The notes: a model not told the origin generated them from the sequence alone. A stretch of 64,000 nucleotides of DNA from Tolypothrix sp. FACHB-123 (GCF_014697075.1 NZ_JACJRE010000018.1:1-64000); one strand, 5' to 3'. Counted from the stretch's first letter, positions 24,746 through 33,346 are shown. A program made the numbers and translations.

Positions 24746-25240
24746 TTAACCAATAGATATGCCAAAAATGCTAGCAAACAAATCTTGGCGGAATTGGTGC
24801 AGCTCTTGTTTTTGTTCTTGAGCTTGCTCCATTCTTTCTTTAGCTGTTTCGGCTAAAAATTCATGGGTTGTTTGTTCAAGATTTTGATGGAATTCGTGCA
24901 GTTGTCGCGCTTGTTCCATAGCTTGCGCCATTCTTTCTTTAGCAGTTTCAGACAAAAACTCCTGGGTGTTTTCTTCCATTTCCTTATGGAATTGGTACAG
25001 ATTTTCTGCTTGCTGTTTAGCTTGCGCCATTCTTTCTTTAGCAGTTTCTGTCAAAAACTCTTCGGTGTTTTGCTCCAAATCCTGATGGAATTGGTGCAGA
25101 TTTTCTGCTTGCTCTTTAGCTTGTGCTTTTCTTTGAGCTGTGGTGACGGACAAGAATTCTTGAGTATCTTTAAATAGTTGAGTTACTTCCTCAGCTATTC
25201 CTTGATGCTCTTGCCGGATTCTTATCATTAAAGGAGTCAT
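24746..25240 (-). CDS. gvpC: Gas vesicle protein GvpC (33-residue repeats)
   Basis: This 164-residue outer-surface protein clamps across GvpA ribs and strengthens the vesicle. After a 27-residue leader it has three complete 33-residue repeats (residues 28-60, 61-93 and 94-126). A fourth, partial repeat runs to about residue 152. Each starts EFL and contains a version of [10 protein letters not shown] and LHQFHxxLE. The C-terminus ([10 protein letters not shown]) is hydrophobic. This is slightly shorter than Dolichospermum GvpC, which has more repeat. GvpC repeat number is known to affect vesicle width and collapse pressure. Confidence 0.95.
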   Translation of the reverse strand: MTPLMIRIRQEHQGIAEEVTQLFKDTQEFLSVTTAQRKAQAKEQAENLHQFHQDLEQNTEEFLTETAKERMAQAKQQAENLYQFHKEMEENTQEFLSETAKERMAQAMEQARQLHEFHQNLEQTTHEFLAETAKERMEQAQEQKQELHQFRQDLFASIFGISIG

Positions 25241-25401
25241 GAGGTTCTCCGCAATAAAACTAAATCATCGTGAATTAACTACATCCACTGCATAGGTTCT
25301 ACCCAGTGAATGTAGCTCAAGGAATATCTGCTCTTTTCCTTTTATCTTTGGATAAGCTTGGTCGGAGCAGATCCGGATAATCAGAAAAAAGCAGAATAAA
25401 C

Positions 25402-25430
25402 ATCAGAATCTCAACCCAAAAATTCTGATT
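25402..25430. other. Inverted repeat after the second gvpA
   Basis: ATCAGAAT and ATTCTGAT pair across an 11-13 base loop just downstream of the second gvpA (minus strand). A 3' stabilising or partially terminating hairpin would help give gvpA transcripts more abundant than gvpC transcripts; this is inference. Confidence 0.45.
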
Positions 25431-25449
25431 TTGAATGCTGCTTAAATAA

Positions 25450-25665
25450 TTAAGCAGGTACTGCGGCTGACTGAGTTAAACCAACAGCTTCTGCATATTT
25501 CAAGTAGGTTTCAACGGAAGCGATAACGATCCGAGCTTCAATAGCTAGTAATTCAATACCTACCAAAGAAACACGTACCCAAGCGTCTACAACGATACCT
25601 TTGTCTAGGATACGATCGATAACTTCTGCCAAGCTGGAGGAAGAATTAGTTTTTTCAACTGCCAT
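25450..25665 (-). CDS. gvpA: Major gas vesicle structural protein GvpA, copy 2
   Basis: This 71-residue protein forms the ribs of the gas vesicle wall. The sequence is the canonical cyanobacterial one ([20 protein letters not shown], then [20 protein letters not shown], then [14 protein letters not shown]). The amphiphilic beta-turn-beta core is flanked by two helices. The protein is identical to the upstream copy, with only a few synonymous base differences. The start at 25665 matches the first copy; an in-frame codon further upstream is not credible. An inverted repeat follows the gene. Confidence 0.97.
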   Translation of the reverse strand: MAVEKTNSSSSLAEVIDRILDKGIVVDAWVRVSLVGIELLAIEARIVIASVETYLKYAEAVGLTQSAAVPA

Positions 25666-25718
25666 TGTTTTGCACCTTAAATTAGTTATGGTTTGCGTTG
25701 GATTCGGACAAGGGTGAG

Positions 25719-25759
25719 ACAATAGAATTAGTTAATTAATTAGTTGCTAATTCTATTGT
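25719..25759. other. Inverted repeat between the two gvpA copies
   Basis: ACAATAGAATTAG and CTAATTCTATTGT are perfect 13-base inverted arms around a 15-base AT-rich loop. On the minus strand this lies after the first gvpA stop and before the second gvpA, so it may act as a partial terminator or an RNA stability hairpin. Confidence 0.6.
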
Positions 25760-25778
25760 TTTTCTATCTACTTAATAA

Positions 25779-25994
25779 TTAAGCAGGTACTGCAGCTGAT
25801 TGAGTTAAACCAACAGCTTCTGCATATTTCAAGTAGGTTTCAACGGAAGCGATAACGATCCGAGCTTCAATAGCTAGTAATTCAATACCTACCAAAGAAA
25901 CACGTACCCAAGCGTCTACAACGATACCTTTGTCTAAGATGCGATCGATAACTTCTGCCAAGCTGGAGGAAGAATTAGTTTTTTCAACTGCCAT
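25779..25994 (-). CDS. gvpA: Major gas vesicle structural protein GvpA, copy 1
   Basis: This is the first gene of the leftward gvp cluster: 71 residues, identical in protein sequence to the second copy 113 bp downstream. The differences are synonymous (for example the last codons and the ILDK region). Duplicate gvpA genes raise the dose of the wall protein relative to minor components. A sigma70-like promoter with a palindrome over its -35 box lies about 70-110 bases upstream. The 5' leader of about 65 bases contains no obvious extra structure. Confidence 0.97.
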   Translation of the reverse strand: MAVEKTNSSSSLAEVIDRILDKGIVVDAWVRVSLVGIELLAIEARIVIASVETYLKYAEAVGLTQSAAVPA

Positions 25995-26066
25995 TGTTTT
26001 GTACCTTAACTCATTGTTGTTGTTTATAAGATTGATTCGCTTTCGCTTTTCTCAATCTCTAAAACC

Positions 26067-26105
26067 ATACTATTAACCCTTTCTTGAAATGTAAAGAGCG
26101 TTACA
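26067..26105 (-). promoter_or_regulatory. Putative gvpA promoter with palindromic operator
   Basis: On the minus strand TTTACA (-35, five of six consensus bases), a 17-base spacer and TAGTAT (-10, four of six) lie about 73 bases before the gvpA ATG. The palindrome TGTAA-N6-TTACA (26090-26105) overlaps the -35 box and looks like a binding site for a dimeric regulator, which is not identified. Confidence 0.55.
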
Positions 26106-26332
26106 TGGTTAATGCTGTAAACAAATATAACAACACTTAGGCAGTATCTACGCACGTTTATTTAGATTGTATGCTTTGTCATCCTTTATAACGATTTATT
26201 CAAGGGATTTGAGTGTTTTTTACTTGCTGACGTTTATTTTGTATAAATTCATTCTATGACACATTTTGTAAATCAGAATTCAGAGCCGACGCGAATCACT
26301 TATTAATAGTGATAATGTGGTTTTATTTCAGT

Positions 26333-26373
26333 GTAATTACGGATACAAAATAGTCAGTTACATGAAATAGGAT
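26333..26373 (+). promoter_or_regulatory. NtcA-type promoter candidate
   Basis: GTA-N8-TAC at 26333-26346, a 21-base gap and TAGGAT at 26368-26373 (TAN3T) match the layout of class II NtcA-activated promoters in cyanobacteria. It points to the 88-residue gene starting at 26404. Perfect GTAN8TAC sites occur by chance about once in 4 kb, so the paired -10 and position are the main support. Confidence 0.4.
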
Positions 26374-26403
26374 GATGGCAACAATTATCGATATCGAAAA
26401 AAC

Positions 26404-26670
26404 ATGTTTAAGGAAGCAAATCCAGATCCAGTTCGACAAGAAGCTTTAGCGGGCTTAATAGCTCATTTGGTGCAACAAGGGCATGAACCGAAATATGCTC
26501 AATTGATGGCAACTTCAATTATTTTTCAGACAGATCTAGATTTAAGAAATGCCCAGATGGCTAACCTTTTAACTTGGCTACAACAGGAACATAATGATAT
26601 TTATTCTTTTGCTGTTGGCGTAGTTGAAAAAACTCGTTCAGATTTTGAAAACCGAGTGCAACGCGGTTAA
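26404..26670 (+). CDS. Small helical protein, unknown, divergent from gvpA
   Basis: This 88-residue soluble protein is predicted mostly helical, with no signal peptide, membrane segment or recognised motif (EALAGLIAHLVQQGHEPKYA, then MANLLTWLQQEHNDIYSFA). The composition is normal for a folded cytoplasmic protein, which supports a real gene. It lies head-to-head with gvpA, with a possible NtcA-type promoter upstream. Association with gas vesicles is possible from position only. I do not recognise the family. Confidence 0.6.
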   Translation: MFKEANPDPVRQEALAGLIAHLVQQGHEPKYAQLMATSIIFQTDLDLRNAQMANLLTWLQQEHNDIYSFAVGVVEKTRSDFENRVQRG

Positions 26671-26925
26671 ATTAATATGTCTATTTATTAGTGCGATCGC
26701 CAGCAGTTGATTTTCCACTAATTATTGATATTTGGAGATGAGGATGAGGCAAAGATAGCTATCTTTTATGGGGCACAACAACTGTTGTGCCCCTGCCGTT
26801 TGGAGATAGAGTTAAAACAAAAGAGTAATAAACTCAAGTAAAGAATTAGTTTATGTAGTAACTAAGGTTGCTAGGATAGGGAAAAAGGCAAAGATTGTGG
26901 CCGTACTGGAAATTTGTTGTTTGCT

Positions 26926-28233
26926 ATGACTAGTCTGGAAATTGCTTCTCCCCTAATTGCGATCGCGCAAAAAACTCGCTCTGCGGCAAGTAAGTTAGCT
27001 GTTCTCTCGACTGAGGCGAAAAACCAAGCTATTGAAGCGATCGCTCAAGCTTTAGAATCAGCAACGGATGAGATATTGCGAGCCAATCTTGCTGATTGTG
27101 AAGCTGCAACTGCCGATGGCATTGCCAAACCATTATATAAGCGCTTGCAGTTGGATGCACATAAATTAAGAGATGCGATCGCAGGAGTCAGAGATGTTGG
27201 TAAGCTAGCCGATCCAGTAGGGAAAGTGCAAATTCACCGCGAAATCGACACAGGCTTAATTCTCAAGCGGATTACCTGTCCTTTGGGAGTTTTAGGCATT
27301 ATTTTTGAAGCACGTCCCGAAGCCGCAATTCAAATTGTCTCTTTGGCGATCAAGTCAGGTAATGGCGTCATTCTCAAAGGTGGTAAAGAAGCAATACGTT
27401 CTTGCGAAGTGCTTGTGAAAGCGATTAAGCAAGGTTTAGCAAGCACTGCTGTGAACCCAGATACAGTCCAGTTGCTGACAACTAGAGAAGAAACTTTAGA
27501 ACTTTTGAATTTAGATAAATATGTAGACTTAATTATTCCCAGAGGTTCTAATGCCTTTGTCCGGTTTGTCCAAGACAATACCCGCATTCCCGTACTCGGA
27601 CATGCTGATGGCATTTGTCATCTATATATAGATAAAGCCGCCGAACTAGAAAAAGGCGTTAACATTACTGTCGATGCTAAAACTCAATATCCCGCCGCTT
27701 GTAATGCGATTGAAACTTTACTAGTTCATGCTGATATTGCGAGTGAATTTCTCCCCAAAGTTGCAGCCGCTTTGCAAGCCCATCATGTGGAACTGAGAGG
27801 AGATGAGCGCACCACCAAGATTTTGCATCATATTCCCATTGCTACAGAGCAAGATTGGCAGACAGAATACAGTGATTTGATTTTAGCAATTAAAATTGTC
27901 AATTCTTTAGAAGAAGCGATCGCTCATATCAACGCATACGGTTCGCGCCATACAGAAGCCATAATCACCGAAGATTTAGCTGCTGCGGAAACTTTCTTAG
28001 GATTGGTGAATGCAGCCGGAGTTTATCACAACTGTTCTACCCGCTTTGCTGATGGCTTCCGCTATGGCTTTGGGGCAGAAGTAGGAATTAGTACTCAACA
28101 AATGCCCCCCAGAGGCCCCGTTGGTTTAGAAGGCTTAGTCACCTATAAATATCAAATGATCGGTGATGGTCATATTGTCACCACCTACACTGGGGCGAAT
28201 GCTAAATCATTTACCCATCGGGATTTAGATTAG
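26926..28233 (+). CDS. proA: Gamma-glutamyl phosphate reductase
   Basis: This 435-residue enzyme makes glutamate-5-semialdehyde from gamma-glutamyl phosphate with NADPH, the second step of proline synthesis. It has the aldehyde dehydrogenase fold with the family segments [39 protein letters not shown], the catalytic-cysteine region [15 protein letters not shown], and C-terminal [19 protein letters not shown]. The ATG at 26926 is preferred to an upstream TTG at 26914. The stop codon's last base is the first base of a GGGCATG heptamer array. No proB lies nearby. Confidence 0.96.
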   Translation: MTSLEIASPLIAIAQKTRSAASKLAVLSTEAKNQAIEAIAQALESATDEILRANLADCEAATADGIAKPLYKRLQLDAHKLRDAIAGVRDVGKLADPVGKVQIHREIDTGLILKRITCPLGVLGIIFEARPEAAIQIVSLAIKSGNGVILKGGKEAIRSCEVLVKAIKQGLASTAVNPDTVQLLTTREETLELLNLDKYVDLIIPRGSNAFVRFVQDNTRIPVLGHADGICHLYIDKAAELEKGVNITVDAKTQYPAACNAIETLLVHADIASEFLPKVAAALQAHHVELRGDERTTKILHHIPIATEQDWQTEYSDLILAIKIVNSLEEAIAHINAYGSRHTEAIITEDLAAAETFLGLVNAAGVYHNCSTRFADGFRYGFGAEVGISTQQMPPRGPVGLEGLVTYKYQMIGDGHIVTTYTGANAKSFTHRDLD

Positions 28234-28302
28234 GGCATGGGGCATGGGGCATGGGGCATGGGGCATGGGGCATGGGGCATGGGGCATTGGGCATGGGGCA
28301 TG
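28233..28302. repeat. GGGCATG heptamer array (10 units)
   Basis: Ten contiguous heptamers: seven GGGCATG, one GGGCATT, two GGGCATG. The array begins on the last base of the proA stop codon. A related GGGCATT array lies at 33277-33346. This is a short tandemly repeated repetitive (STRR) sequence of the filamentous cyanobacterial type; array length is likely variable between strains. Confidence 0.9.
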
Positions 28303-28314
28303 GGGCAACAGTCT

Positions 28315-28376
28315 GTAGGGGCGGGTTTATTTAGATCATTGTTGATCCACGAGGATGTCTGTGAACCCGCCCGTAC
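28315..28376. repeat. 62 bp palindromic element, copy 2
   Basis: It starts GTAGGGGCGGGTTTATTTAG and ends GTGAACCCGCCCGTAC; it is in reverse orientation to the copy at 10675-10736 and aligns with it over the full 62 bp. It lies between the heptamer array and the YdcF-like gene's 3' end. Confidence 0.75.
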
Positions 28377-28461
28377 AACAGTCAACAAACAGACAATGGT
28401 GATTTTTCCCCCTTGTCTCCCTTGTCTGCCTTGTCCCCTTCTAGCCCCTAGCCCCTAGCCC

Positions 28462-29028
28462 TTACTTAGTGATTGTCTCCTCTGCACCCGTATAACCAGT
28501 GGCTACCCAAAGTATCGCTCTCGCACCATCGCGTAAAGTTTTTTCAATAGGTTCCGATGTATTTTTTGAGGGAACGGGTACAGCTTTAAATTCAATCCCC
28601 CGACTACCTAAAACAATCTCAGCAATGACACAAGCACGCCGCATATGGAATTCGGAGGTAATTAAGTAAACACTTTTGATGCCACGAGCTTGCAAATCAT
28701 CTACCAAGGTTGTAAAATTAGTAACTGTATCTACAGCTTCATAATCTAAATTCAAACGCTCAGGATCGACTCCTGCTTTGGTAAATACCTTTTGAGTTGA
28801 TCTAGGTGGACTACCACCACTAATCCAAATTGGTAAATTCGGATGCTTCTTGGCAAAATCTGCTGTAAACTTTTCTCGTTCTAAATTTTTTGTGGAACCG
28901 CCTAAGACTAACAGTGCTTGCGGTTGGACAATTTGGTTTTTGATTTCCTTGTATCCCAACCACATGAGTAGCGGTAGGGCGCAAGCCATAAAGCGGAAAG
29001 ATTTACCTGTAAACAATAGCTTATTCAA
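28462..29028 (-). CDS. YdcF-like (DUF218) membrane-anchored protein
   Basis: This 188-residue protein has one N-terminal membrane segment (about residues 10-27) and a DUF218/YdcF domain. The domain shows ALLVLGGS (about 38), PIWISGGSPPRST, VDTVTNFTTLV and VYLITSEFHMRRA. Related proteins (SanA, ElyC) act in the cell envelope, but no reaction is firmly assigned. The start codon is TTG at 29028; an ATG at 28989 would shorten the anchor. It appears monocistronic and has a long (about 500 bp) upstream region without genes. Confidence 0.8.
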   Translation of the reverse strand: MNKLLFTGKSFRFMACALPLLMWLGYKEIKNQIVQPQALLVLGGSTKNLEREKFTADFAKKHPNLPIWISGGSPPRSTQKVFTKAGVDPERLNLDYEAVDTVTNFTTLVDDLQARGIKSVYLITSEFHMRRACVIAEIVLGSRGIEFKAVPVPSKNTSEPIEKTLRDGARAILWVATGYTGAEETITK

Positions 29029-29535
29029 GGCTCTATTACTTAGTCTACTGAGTCCAAATTTCTCTAACTATAAGAAACAATAATGATGTCAAGCAGCAGA
29101 GTTTCCCAAAAACCTAGCCAAATAATAATTTGGTAATTTTTCTGGTAAAAACTCAATTAACTTGAGTTCGATAAATGGGATTTTGCCTCTCTGGAATCAA
29201 AGTAGAAGCGGAAGACCCTGATTTTTAGATTACTTCTTCGTTTACTCGTAGTCTAGAGAGTTGAGGTAGGAGAGGTAGATCGAACTTACATTCTATTTAA
29301 AGGCGTTTTAACACTTTCTTTGTTAATTGTCGATGTCTCATCCTACCCTGTATCGGTACTTGATTACTAGTCTGCTGATACTTTGATACAGTTGGATTTT
29401 GTGCTGGCAATAGAACCTGCCAAGTTTCCATTTTCAAAATTGGGCATTCGGAACAGGAAAGACAGATTTTCAACAGGTGCTGCTGTACGCAGAGTTTGGG
29501 AACTGTTTTCCCGTAAAAATTTTAGCACCTCATGC
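29029..29535. other. Intergenic region without a recognised gene
   Basis: This 507 bp between the YdcF-like gene (promoter side) and the 3' end of the DUF4330 gene has mixed composition and no reading frame with supporting features. A small palindrome CTGATACTTTGATACAG near 29374-29390 is the only structure noted. A small RNA cannot be excluded. Confidence 0.35.
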
Positions 29536-30069
29536 CTAATTTTCTTTTAATCTTAAATCGATGACCGTGGCATTAAAGTTGTAGTTAAAGCCTTCTAATT
29601 CAAATGGCATCCCAATTTTGACTTTGCTGTTACCTAAAACTGGGCCATTGGCTGTAATTTGAGCTTTCCCTTCTAAGGTCAGCAGCATATCTGTACTATA
29701 GTTGTTGGTTTTGGGATCTGGTAACTCTTTGAGGGTACCATCTGGTTGGGGAACGTTGACTGTTCTGGGTAGTTGTTTAACAGATTTAATCGTAATTTCA
29801 CCGTGGGGTTGATTGCGGATAATTACGTTAGTTTTACCATTGGCTTTCAATCCCTTATCAAATAACTGCTGCGGATCGCGAACATTCAAGCCGCGAACTA
29901 CTAGATCTACCTCCATCGGTACTGTTTTTGTCCCCACTTGAGCAACAGAACCGGAAGTACCAGGGAAAACAAAGATACCGAAGATAACTAGCGCAATTAC
30001 CAGTAAAGCACCTAAGTCCAGAAGATTAATTTTGCCGAACAAGCGGCCTTTGGAATCTAAAATAGCCAT
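29536..30069 (-). CDS. DUF4330 family membrane-anchored protein
   Basis: This 177-residue protein has a short cytoplasmic N-terminus (LDSKGRLFGKINLLDLGA), one membrane helix (about residues 18-38) and a periplasmic domain of about 135 residues rich in beta strands (VEVDL-type strands; LTLEGKAQITANGPVLGNSKVKIGMPFELEG in about 130-160). The N-terminal KGRLFGKINLLDL motif marks DUF4330, which is common in cyanobacteria. Function is unknown. A divergent M48 protease gene begins 307 bp away. Confidence 0.8.
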   Translation of the reverse strand: MAILDSKGRLFGKINLLDLGALLVIALVIFGIFVFPGTSGSVAQVGTKTVPMEVDLVVRGLNVRDPQQLFDKGLKANGKTNVIIRNQPHGEITIKSVKQLPRTVNVPQPDGTLKELPDPKTNNYSTDMLLTLEGKAQITANGPVLGNSKVKIGMPFELEGFNYNFNATVIDLRLKEN

Positions 30070-30376
30070 AACAAGTTTTTCCCCATACGAGCGGAGTCAT
30101 CGATTTTAGCGGTAGGCTTGACTAGGGATATAGAGATTTTCCCTATTTGCTAAGTCCCAAAGTTAGCTGGGCGTTGCAGTCAAGCGACAGTTTATCACGA
30201 CTTCTAAAATTCCGGGACGAGGCAAGCAATTTTCGGAATTCTTTTCCAGAAATCACCTTAGTTAAGTGCAAAAGCGGTTACGCATTTTGCGTTTTGGGTA
30301 GAGAATGCAACATAGAAAGACCTAAATTCGTCTCATTATCTGATGTTCTTCCACGATTATCCATAAAGACTGGATT
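30070..30376. other. Divergent intergenic region DUF4330 to M48 protease
   Basis: This 307 bp should hold both divergent promoters. A TTG-initiated 77-codon frame running into the protease ATG was considered and not accepted. No clear -10/-35 pair was assigned. Confidence 0.35.
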
Positions 30377-31228
30377 ATGAATGCTTGGAATGCGTTTTTA
30401 ACAAATTACCGTTTTTGGCGGCGTCGTTGGTTTTACCCGATAGTTTCCCTGGTAGTAACCCTGAGTGTCTGTGTGACTGCACCTCTTCCTGGAAGGGCGA
30501 TTGACTTATTACCGCTGATATTCCAGGGAGTGCAAATACTTCAGCTATCTAATATATCCGATCGCCAAGAGGTCGATCTGGGTAAAGATATTAATCAGCA
30601 AGTAAATAATGAACTTCGGCTTTATCGCAATGCAGAAATTAATCGCTATGTCGAACAAATTGGTAGGCGGTTGGCTGCAAATAGCGATCGCCCAAATCTT
30701 CCTTATACATTCCAAGTAGTGGACGATCCGGCTATTAATGCTTTTGCAACAGCGGGCGGCTTTGTTTATCTTCATACGGGTTTACTCAAAGCCGCAGACA
30801 ATGAAGCGGAACTAGCAAGTGTGATTGCTCATGAAATCGGTCACATTGGCGGTAGACATTTAGTCAAACAAATGCGACAACGAGCCATTGCTAGTGGTGT
30901 CGCTACCGCCGCAGGTTTAGATCGCAATACCGCAGTGGGAATTGGTGTGGAACTAGCACTTAACCGTCCCCGCAGTCGTCAAGATGAATTTGATGCCGAT
31001 CAAAGAGGTTTAAGAACTTTGACGCGCAGTGGTTACGCTCAATCTGGGATGGTTTCCTTTATGCAAAAGCTGCTAGGAAGGGGTTCGACGCCAACATTTT
31101 TAAGTACTCACCCAGCAACGAGCGATCGCATTAATTCTCTAAAACGCTCTATTAATCAGCAACCTAGCAATGGGCGTTATGGATTAGACAATGCTGCTTA
31201 TAAAGCGAATATCCGAGCCTTACTTTAA
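30377..31228 (+). CDS. M48-family metalloprotease
   Basis: This 283-residue zinc protease has an N-terminal signal or anchor (basic NYRFWRRRWF, then hydrophobic to about residue 45). A peptidase M48 domain follows with the HEIGH zinc motif (about residue 152) and the third-ligand region RQDEFDADQRG (about 210). The C-terminus STHPATSDRINSLKRSI is typical of the BepA/LoiP-like subgroup, which acts on outer-membrane or periplasmic proteins. Periplasmic quality control is the likely role. No TPR domain follows, unlike BepA. Confidence 0.9.
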   Translation: MNAWNAFLTNYRFWRRRWFYPIVSLVVTLSVCVTAPLPGRAIDLLPLIFQGVQILQLSNISDRQEVDLGKDINQQVNNELRLYRNAEINRYVEQIGRRLAANSDRPNLPYTFQVVDDPAINAFATAGGFVYLHTGLLKAADNEAELASVIAHEIGHIGGRHLVKQMRQRAIASGVATAAGLDRNTAVGIGVELALNRPRSRQDEFDADQRGLRTLTRSGYAQSGMVSFMQKLLGRGSTPTFLSTHPATSDRINSLKRSINQQPSNGRYGLDNAAYKANIRALL

Positions 31229-31260
31229 TTTTCGATCTATTTTCGCTATTTTATTTACAC

Positions 31261-32022
31261 CTATGCTCGCTGCTTATTGCGGCGAGCACCTTTTATTTCA
31301 TATGGATCGATGGTGACGGCTGCTTCTTCTAAAGGTAAGGTGCGGATGCGGTTTTTAAACACGTTCACTTGATAAACTAACTGATTTGTCACATCCAGTG
31401 CTGTCAACCAGCCACTACGGGGATGATATGCGCCAGTATCTATGTCTAACCAGCCCTGTCCTTGCGCCAGTTGACCTGGAGTAACACCAGGAAAGGTAAA
31501 AGTAATAGTATGACCAATAATAATTAATTTATCAGGGAAGTATGGTTTTTCCATACTGTGAAATTCTTCTCTAATCCAGCAGAATTGCTCAGCTGTTTGT
31601 TTGTTTAAAGGCATGAAGGGGTCAACACCTGCATGGGTTAACCATATATCGCCTAAATCAATATATGTAGGTAGGGTTGTTAACCAATCGATATGTTCTT
31701 GGGGAATTGTCGCTTCTTGGTAACTGGCTATGGTTGCTTGTCCGCCACTGTATAACCATGCTTGCATCGTTGAATTGGAAGCGTTGCCACTGGTTAATAC
31801 ATTTAACAACATCTGTTCGTGATTTCCCAACAGACATGGATAGTTATTATTTTTGACAAAATTAACTACCTGGGAACTTTGAGGCCCGCGATCGATTAAG
31901 TCTCCTAGAAAATAGAGGCGATCGTTAGACCCTGGCGCAATTGCTGTCAATAAGGTCATTAGTCCTTCATATTGACCATGTACATCGCCAATTACAATTC
32001 TACGCTGGCTAGTTTCGCTCAT
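31261..32022 (-). CDS. PPP-type metallophosphatase (serine/threonine phosphatase-like)
   Basis: This 253-residue protein has the full set of PPP-family metal-binding motifs: GDVHGQYEGL (residues 12-21), GDLIDRGPQS and GNHEQML, with later His residues in LTHAGVDPF and IIGHTI. These bacterial enzymes (PrpA/PrpB-like) dephosphorylate phosphoproteins or small phosphoesters using two metal ions. The substrate is unknown. It converges with the M48 protease gene (32 bp apart) and has a 400 bp gene-free upstream region. Confidence 0.88.
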   Translation of the reverse strand: MSETSQRRIVIGDVHGQYEGLMTLLTAIAPGSNDRLYFLGDLIDRGPQSSQVVNFVKNNNYPCLLGNHEQMLLNVLTSGNASNSTMQAWLYSGGQATIASYQEATIPQEHIDWLTTLPTYIDLGDIWLTHAGVDPFMPLNKQTAEQFCWIREEFHSMEKPYFPDKLIIIGHTITFTFPGVTPGQLAQGQGWLDIDTGAYHPRSGWLTALDVTNQLVYQVNVFKNRIRTLPLEEAAVTIDPYEIKGARRNKQRA

Positions 32023-32433
32023 TTGCTCTTAGCTGGAATGATATTGCCCACTACTTTTGCTACAGTTTTACCTGTACTGTTTTCTTACAAAAGATAATAA
32101 TCTTTTGAGAAAGTTTGATTTTATTGTATTCTATTTATACATGTATTTGAAATATAAGAATCCTAACTGATTTTTGCCTACATAGGTAGTTTTAATACCG
32201 AGAGTACAGAACCAAAGTCTGCAAACAGTGGTAACGGACTCTGTGTTAACACACTCTATAAATGAATAGCAGTTACTTAAGCAAAAGTTGCTGTCTAGAT
32301 GCCAGATTGCTTCAAGGCGCAGCGGATATAAACTCCGCTTAAGTAAGTTACATGCCACCCTATAAATACTGAGATTTTGGCTCTAATTAAATTGGATTGT
32401 GATAGCGAATATTGCAGATTTATACAGTCAAAA
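32023..32433. other. Intergenic region with a large inverted repeat
   Basis: This 411 bp has no convincing gene. TTACTTAAGC (32273-32282) and GCTTAAGTAA (32337-32346) form perfect 10-base arms around 54 bases. GTGTTAACAC, a perfect palindrome, lies near 32243. These may be regulatory or a degraded repeat. A 75-codon minus-strand frame here has no supporting features. Confidence 0.4.
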
Positions 32434-33255
32434 TTACAAATAACTAATCCAATCACTCCAACTACCTGCATAGAGTTTACCTGTAGAAATACCTGCTAAC
32501 TTCAATGAAAGTAAATTCACACAAGCAGTCACACCAGAACCACAATAAACGATAATTTCGGCAGATTGTTCTAGGTTTTTCCACCTACGACTTTGTTCTG
32601 TTGGAGGTAGTAAATATCCTGAAGAATCTGTAACTTCTTGCCAAGGATAGTTAACTGCACCGGGAATATGACCGGCAATTTTATCAATTGGTTCCCGTTC
32701 GCCTCGATAGCGATCGCTCTCTCTAGAATCTACCAAAGCTACCTCTGGTAAATCTTTTTTACTCTTGACTCCATGAATATCTAATACCATATCTGTTTTG
32801 ATTTGGGGTATAAAGGTAGCAGTTTGTGGTTGAGGAATTATATTTGTCAAGGGATAACCAGCTTTTTGCCATCCCGTAAAGCCGCCATCGAGGACAGCTA
32901 CTCGTTCATGTCCTAAATATTGCAGTAACCACCACAATCGCGCTGCAAAGGCGAAACGGGAATCATCGTAAGCTACAACCAAGGTTTGTTGGAAATTGAC
33001 GCCAATTTCTGACAATTTGCGCGCTAAATCTTGTGGATTAGGTAAAGGATGTCTTCCGCCATGTTCTTCTACAGGACTGGAAAGATCCTGGTTCAAATCT
33101 AGATAATAAGCTCCAGGTATGTGGTTTACTTGATATTGCTGTTGTCCCAGTTGTGGATCGGCTAGCGAAAAGCGACAATCTACGATCGCCACTTGCGGAT
33201 CATTTAGATGTTCAAATAACCAGGCTGGTGAAATAATTGTTTTGTCAGTTGTCAT
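32434..33255 (-). CDS. Two-domain sulfurtransferase (rhodanese/3-mercaptopyruvate type)
   Basis: This 273-residue enzyme has tandem rhodanese domains. The N-terminal domain is inactive (VDCRFSLADPQLG, YDDSRFAFAARLWW). The C-terminal domain carries the active loop YCGSGVTAC (about residue 236, Cys followed by GSGVTA). The CGSGVTA loop is that of 3-mercaptopyruvate sulfurtransferases (SseA), with thiosulfate as the alternative donor. It moves sulfane sulfur to thiols or cyanide in the cytoplasm. It is divergent from the MnmC-like gene, with a heptamer array in the shared promoter region. Confidence 0.92.
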   Translation of the reverse strand: MTTDKTIISPAWLFEHLNDPQVAIVDCRFSLADPQLGQQQYQVNHIPGAYYLDLNQDLSSPVEEHGGRHPLPNPQDLARKLSEIGVNFQQTLVVAYDDSRFAFAARLWWLLQYLGHERVAVLDGGFTGWQKAGYPLTNIIPQPQTATFIPQIKTDMVLDIHGVKSKKDLPEVALVDSRESDRYRGEREPIDKIAGHIPGAVNYPWQEVTDSSGYLLPPTEQSRRWKNLEQSAEIIVYCGSGVTACVNLLSLKLAGISTGKLYAGSWSDWISYL

Positions 33256-33276
33256 TGGTCAGTTGTTAGTGGATAT

Positions 33277-33346
33277 GGGCATGGGGCATTGGGCATTGGG
33301 CATTGGGCATTGGGCATTGGGCATTGGGCATTGGGCATTGGGCATT
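33277..33346. repeat. GGGCATT heptamer array (10 units)
   Basis: One GGGCATG followed by nine GGGCATT units, uninterrupted, lie between two divergent genes. The family is the same as the array at 28233-28302. Sitting in the 165 bp promoter region, its length could affect spacing of regulatory elements. Confidence 0.9.

Larger units (their letters stand above)
25995..26403. other. Divergent regulatory region, gvpA to the 88-residue gene
   Basis: This 409 bp AT-rich region has no gene. It contains a leftward gvpA promoter (26067-26095) with an overlapping palindrome, and a rightward NtcA-type promoter candidate (26333-26373). The middle (26110-26330) shows nothing that I can assign. Confidence 0.6.

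Noticed and set aside
28233-28458. 73-codon frame beginning [10 protein letters not shown]
   Set aside because: It is the translation of the GGGCATG heptamer array followed by a palindromic repeat.
30147-30380. 77-codon frame overlapping the M48 protease start by four bases
   Set aside because: The ATGA-type overlap looked like translational coupling, but the frame starts with TTG, shows no domain or secondary-structure logic, and lies in the divergent promoter region.
32131-32358. 75-codon minus-strand frame
   Set aside because: It spans inverted repeats and lacks any coding signature.
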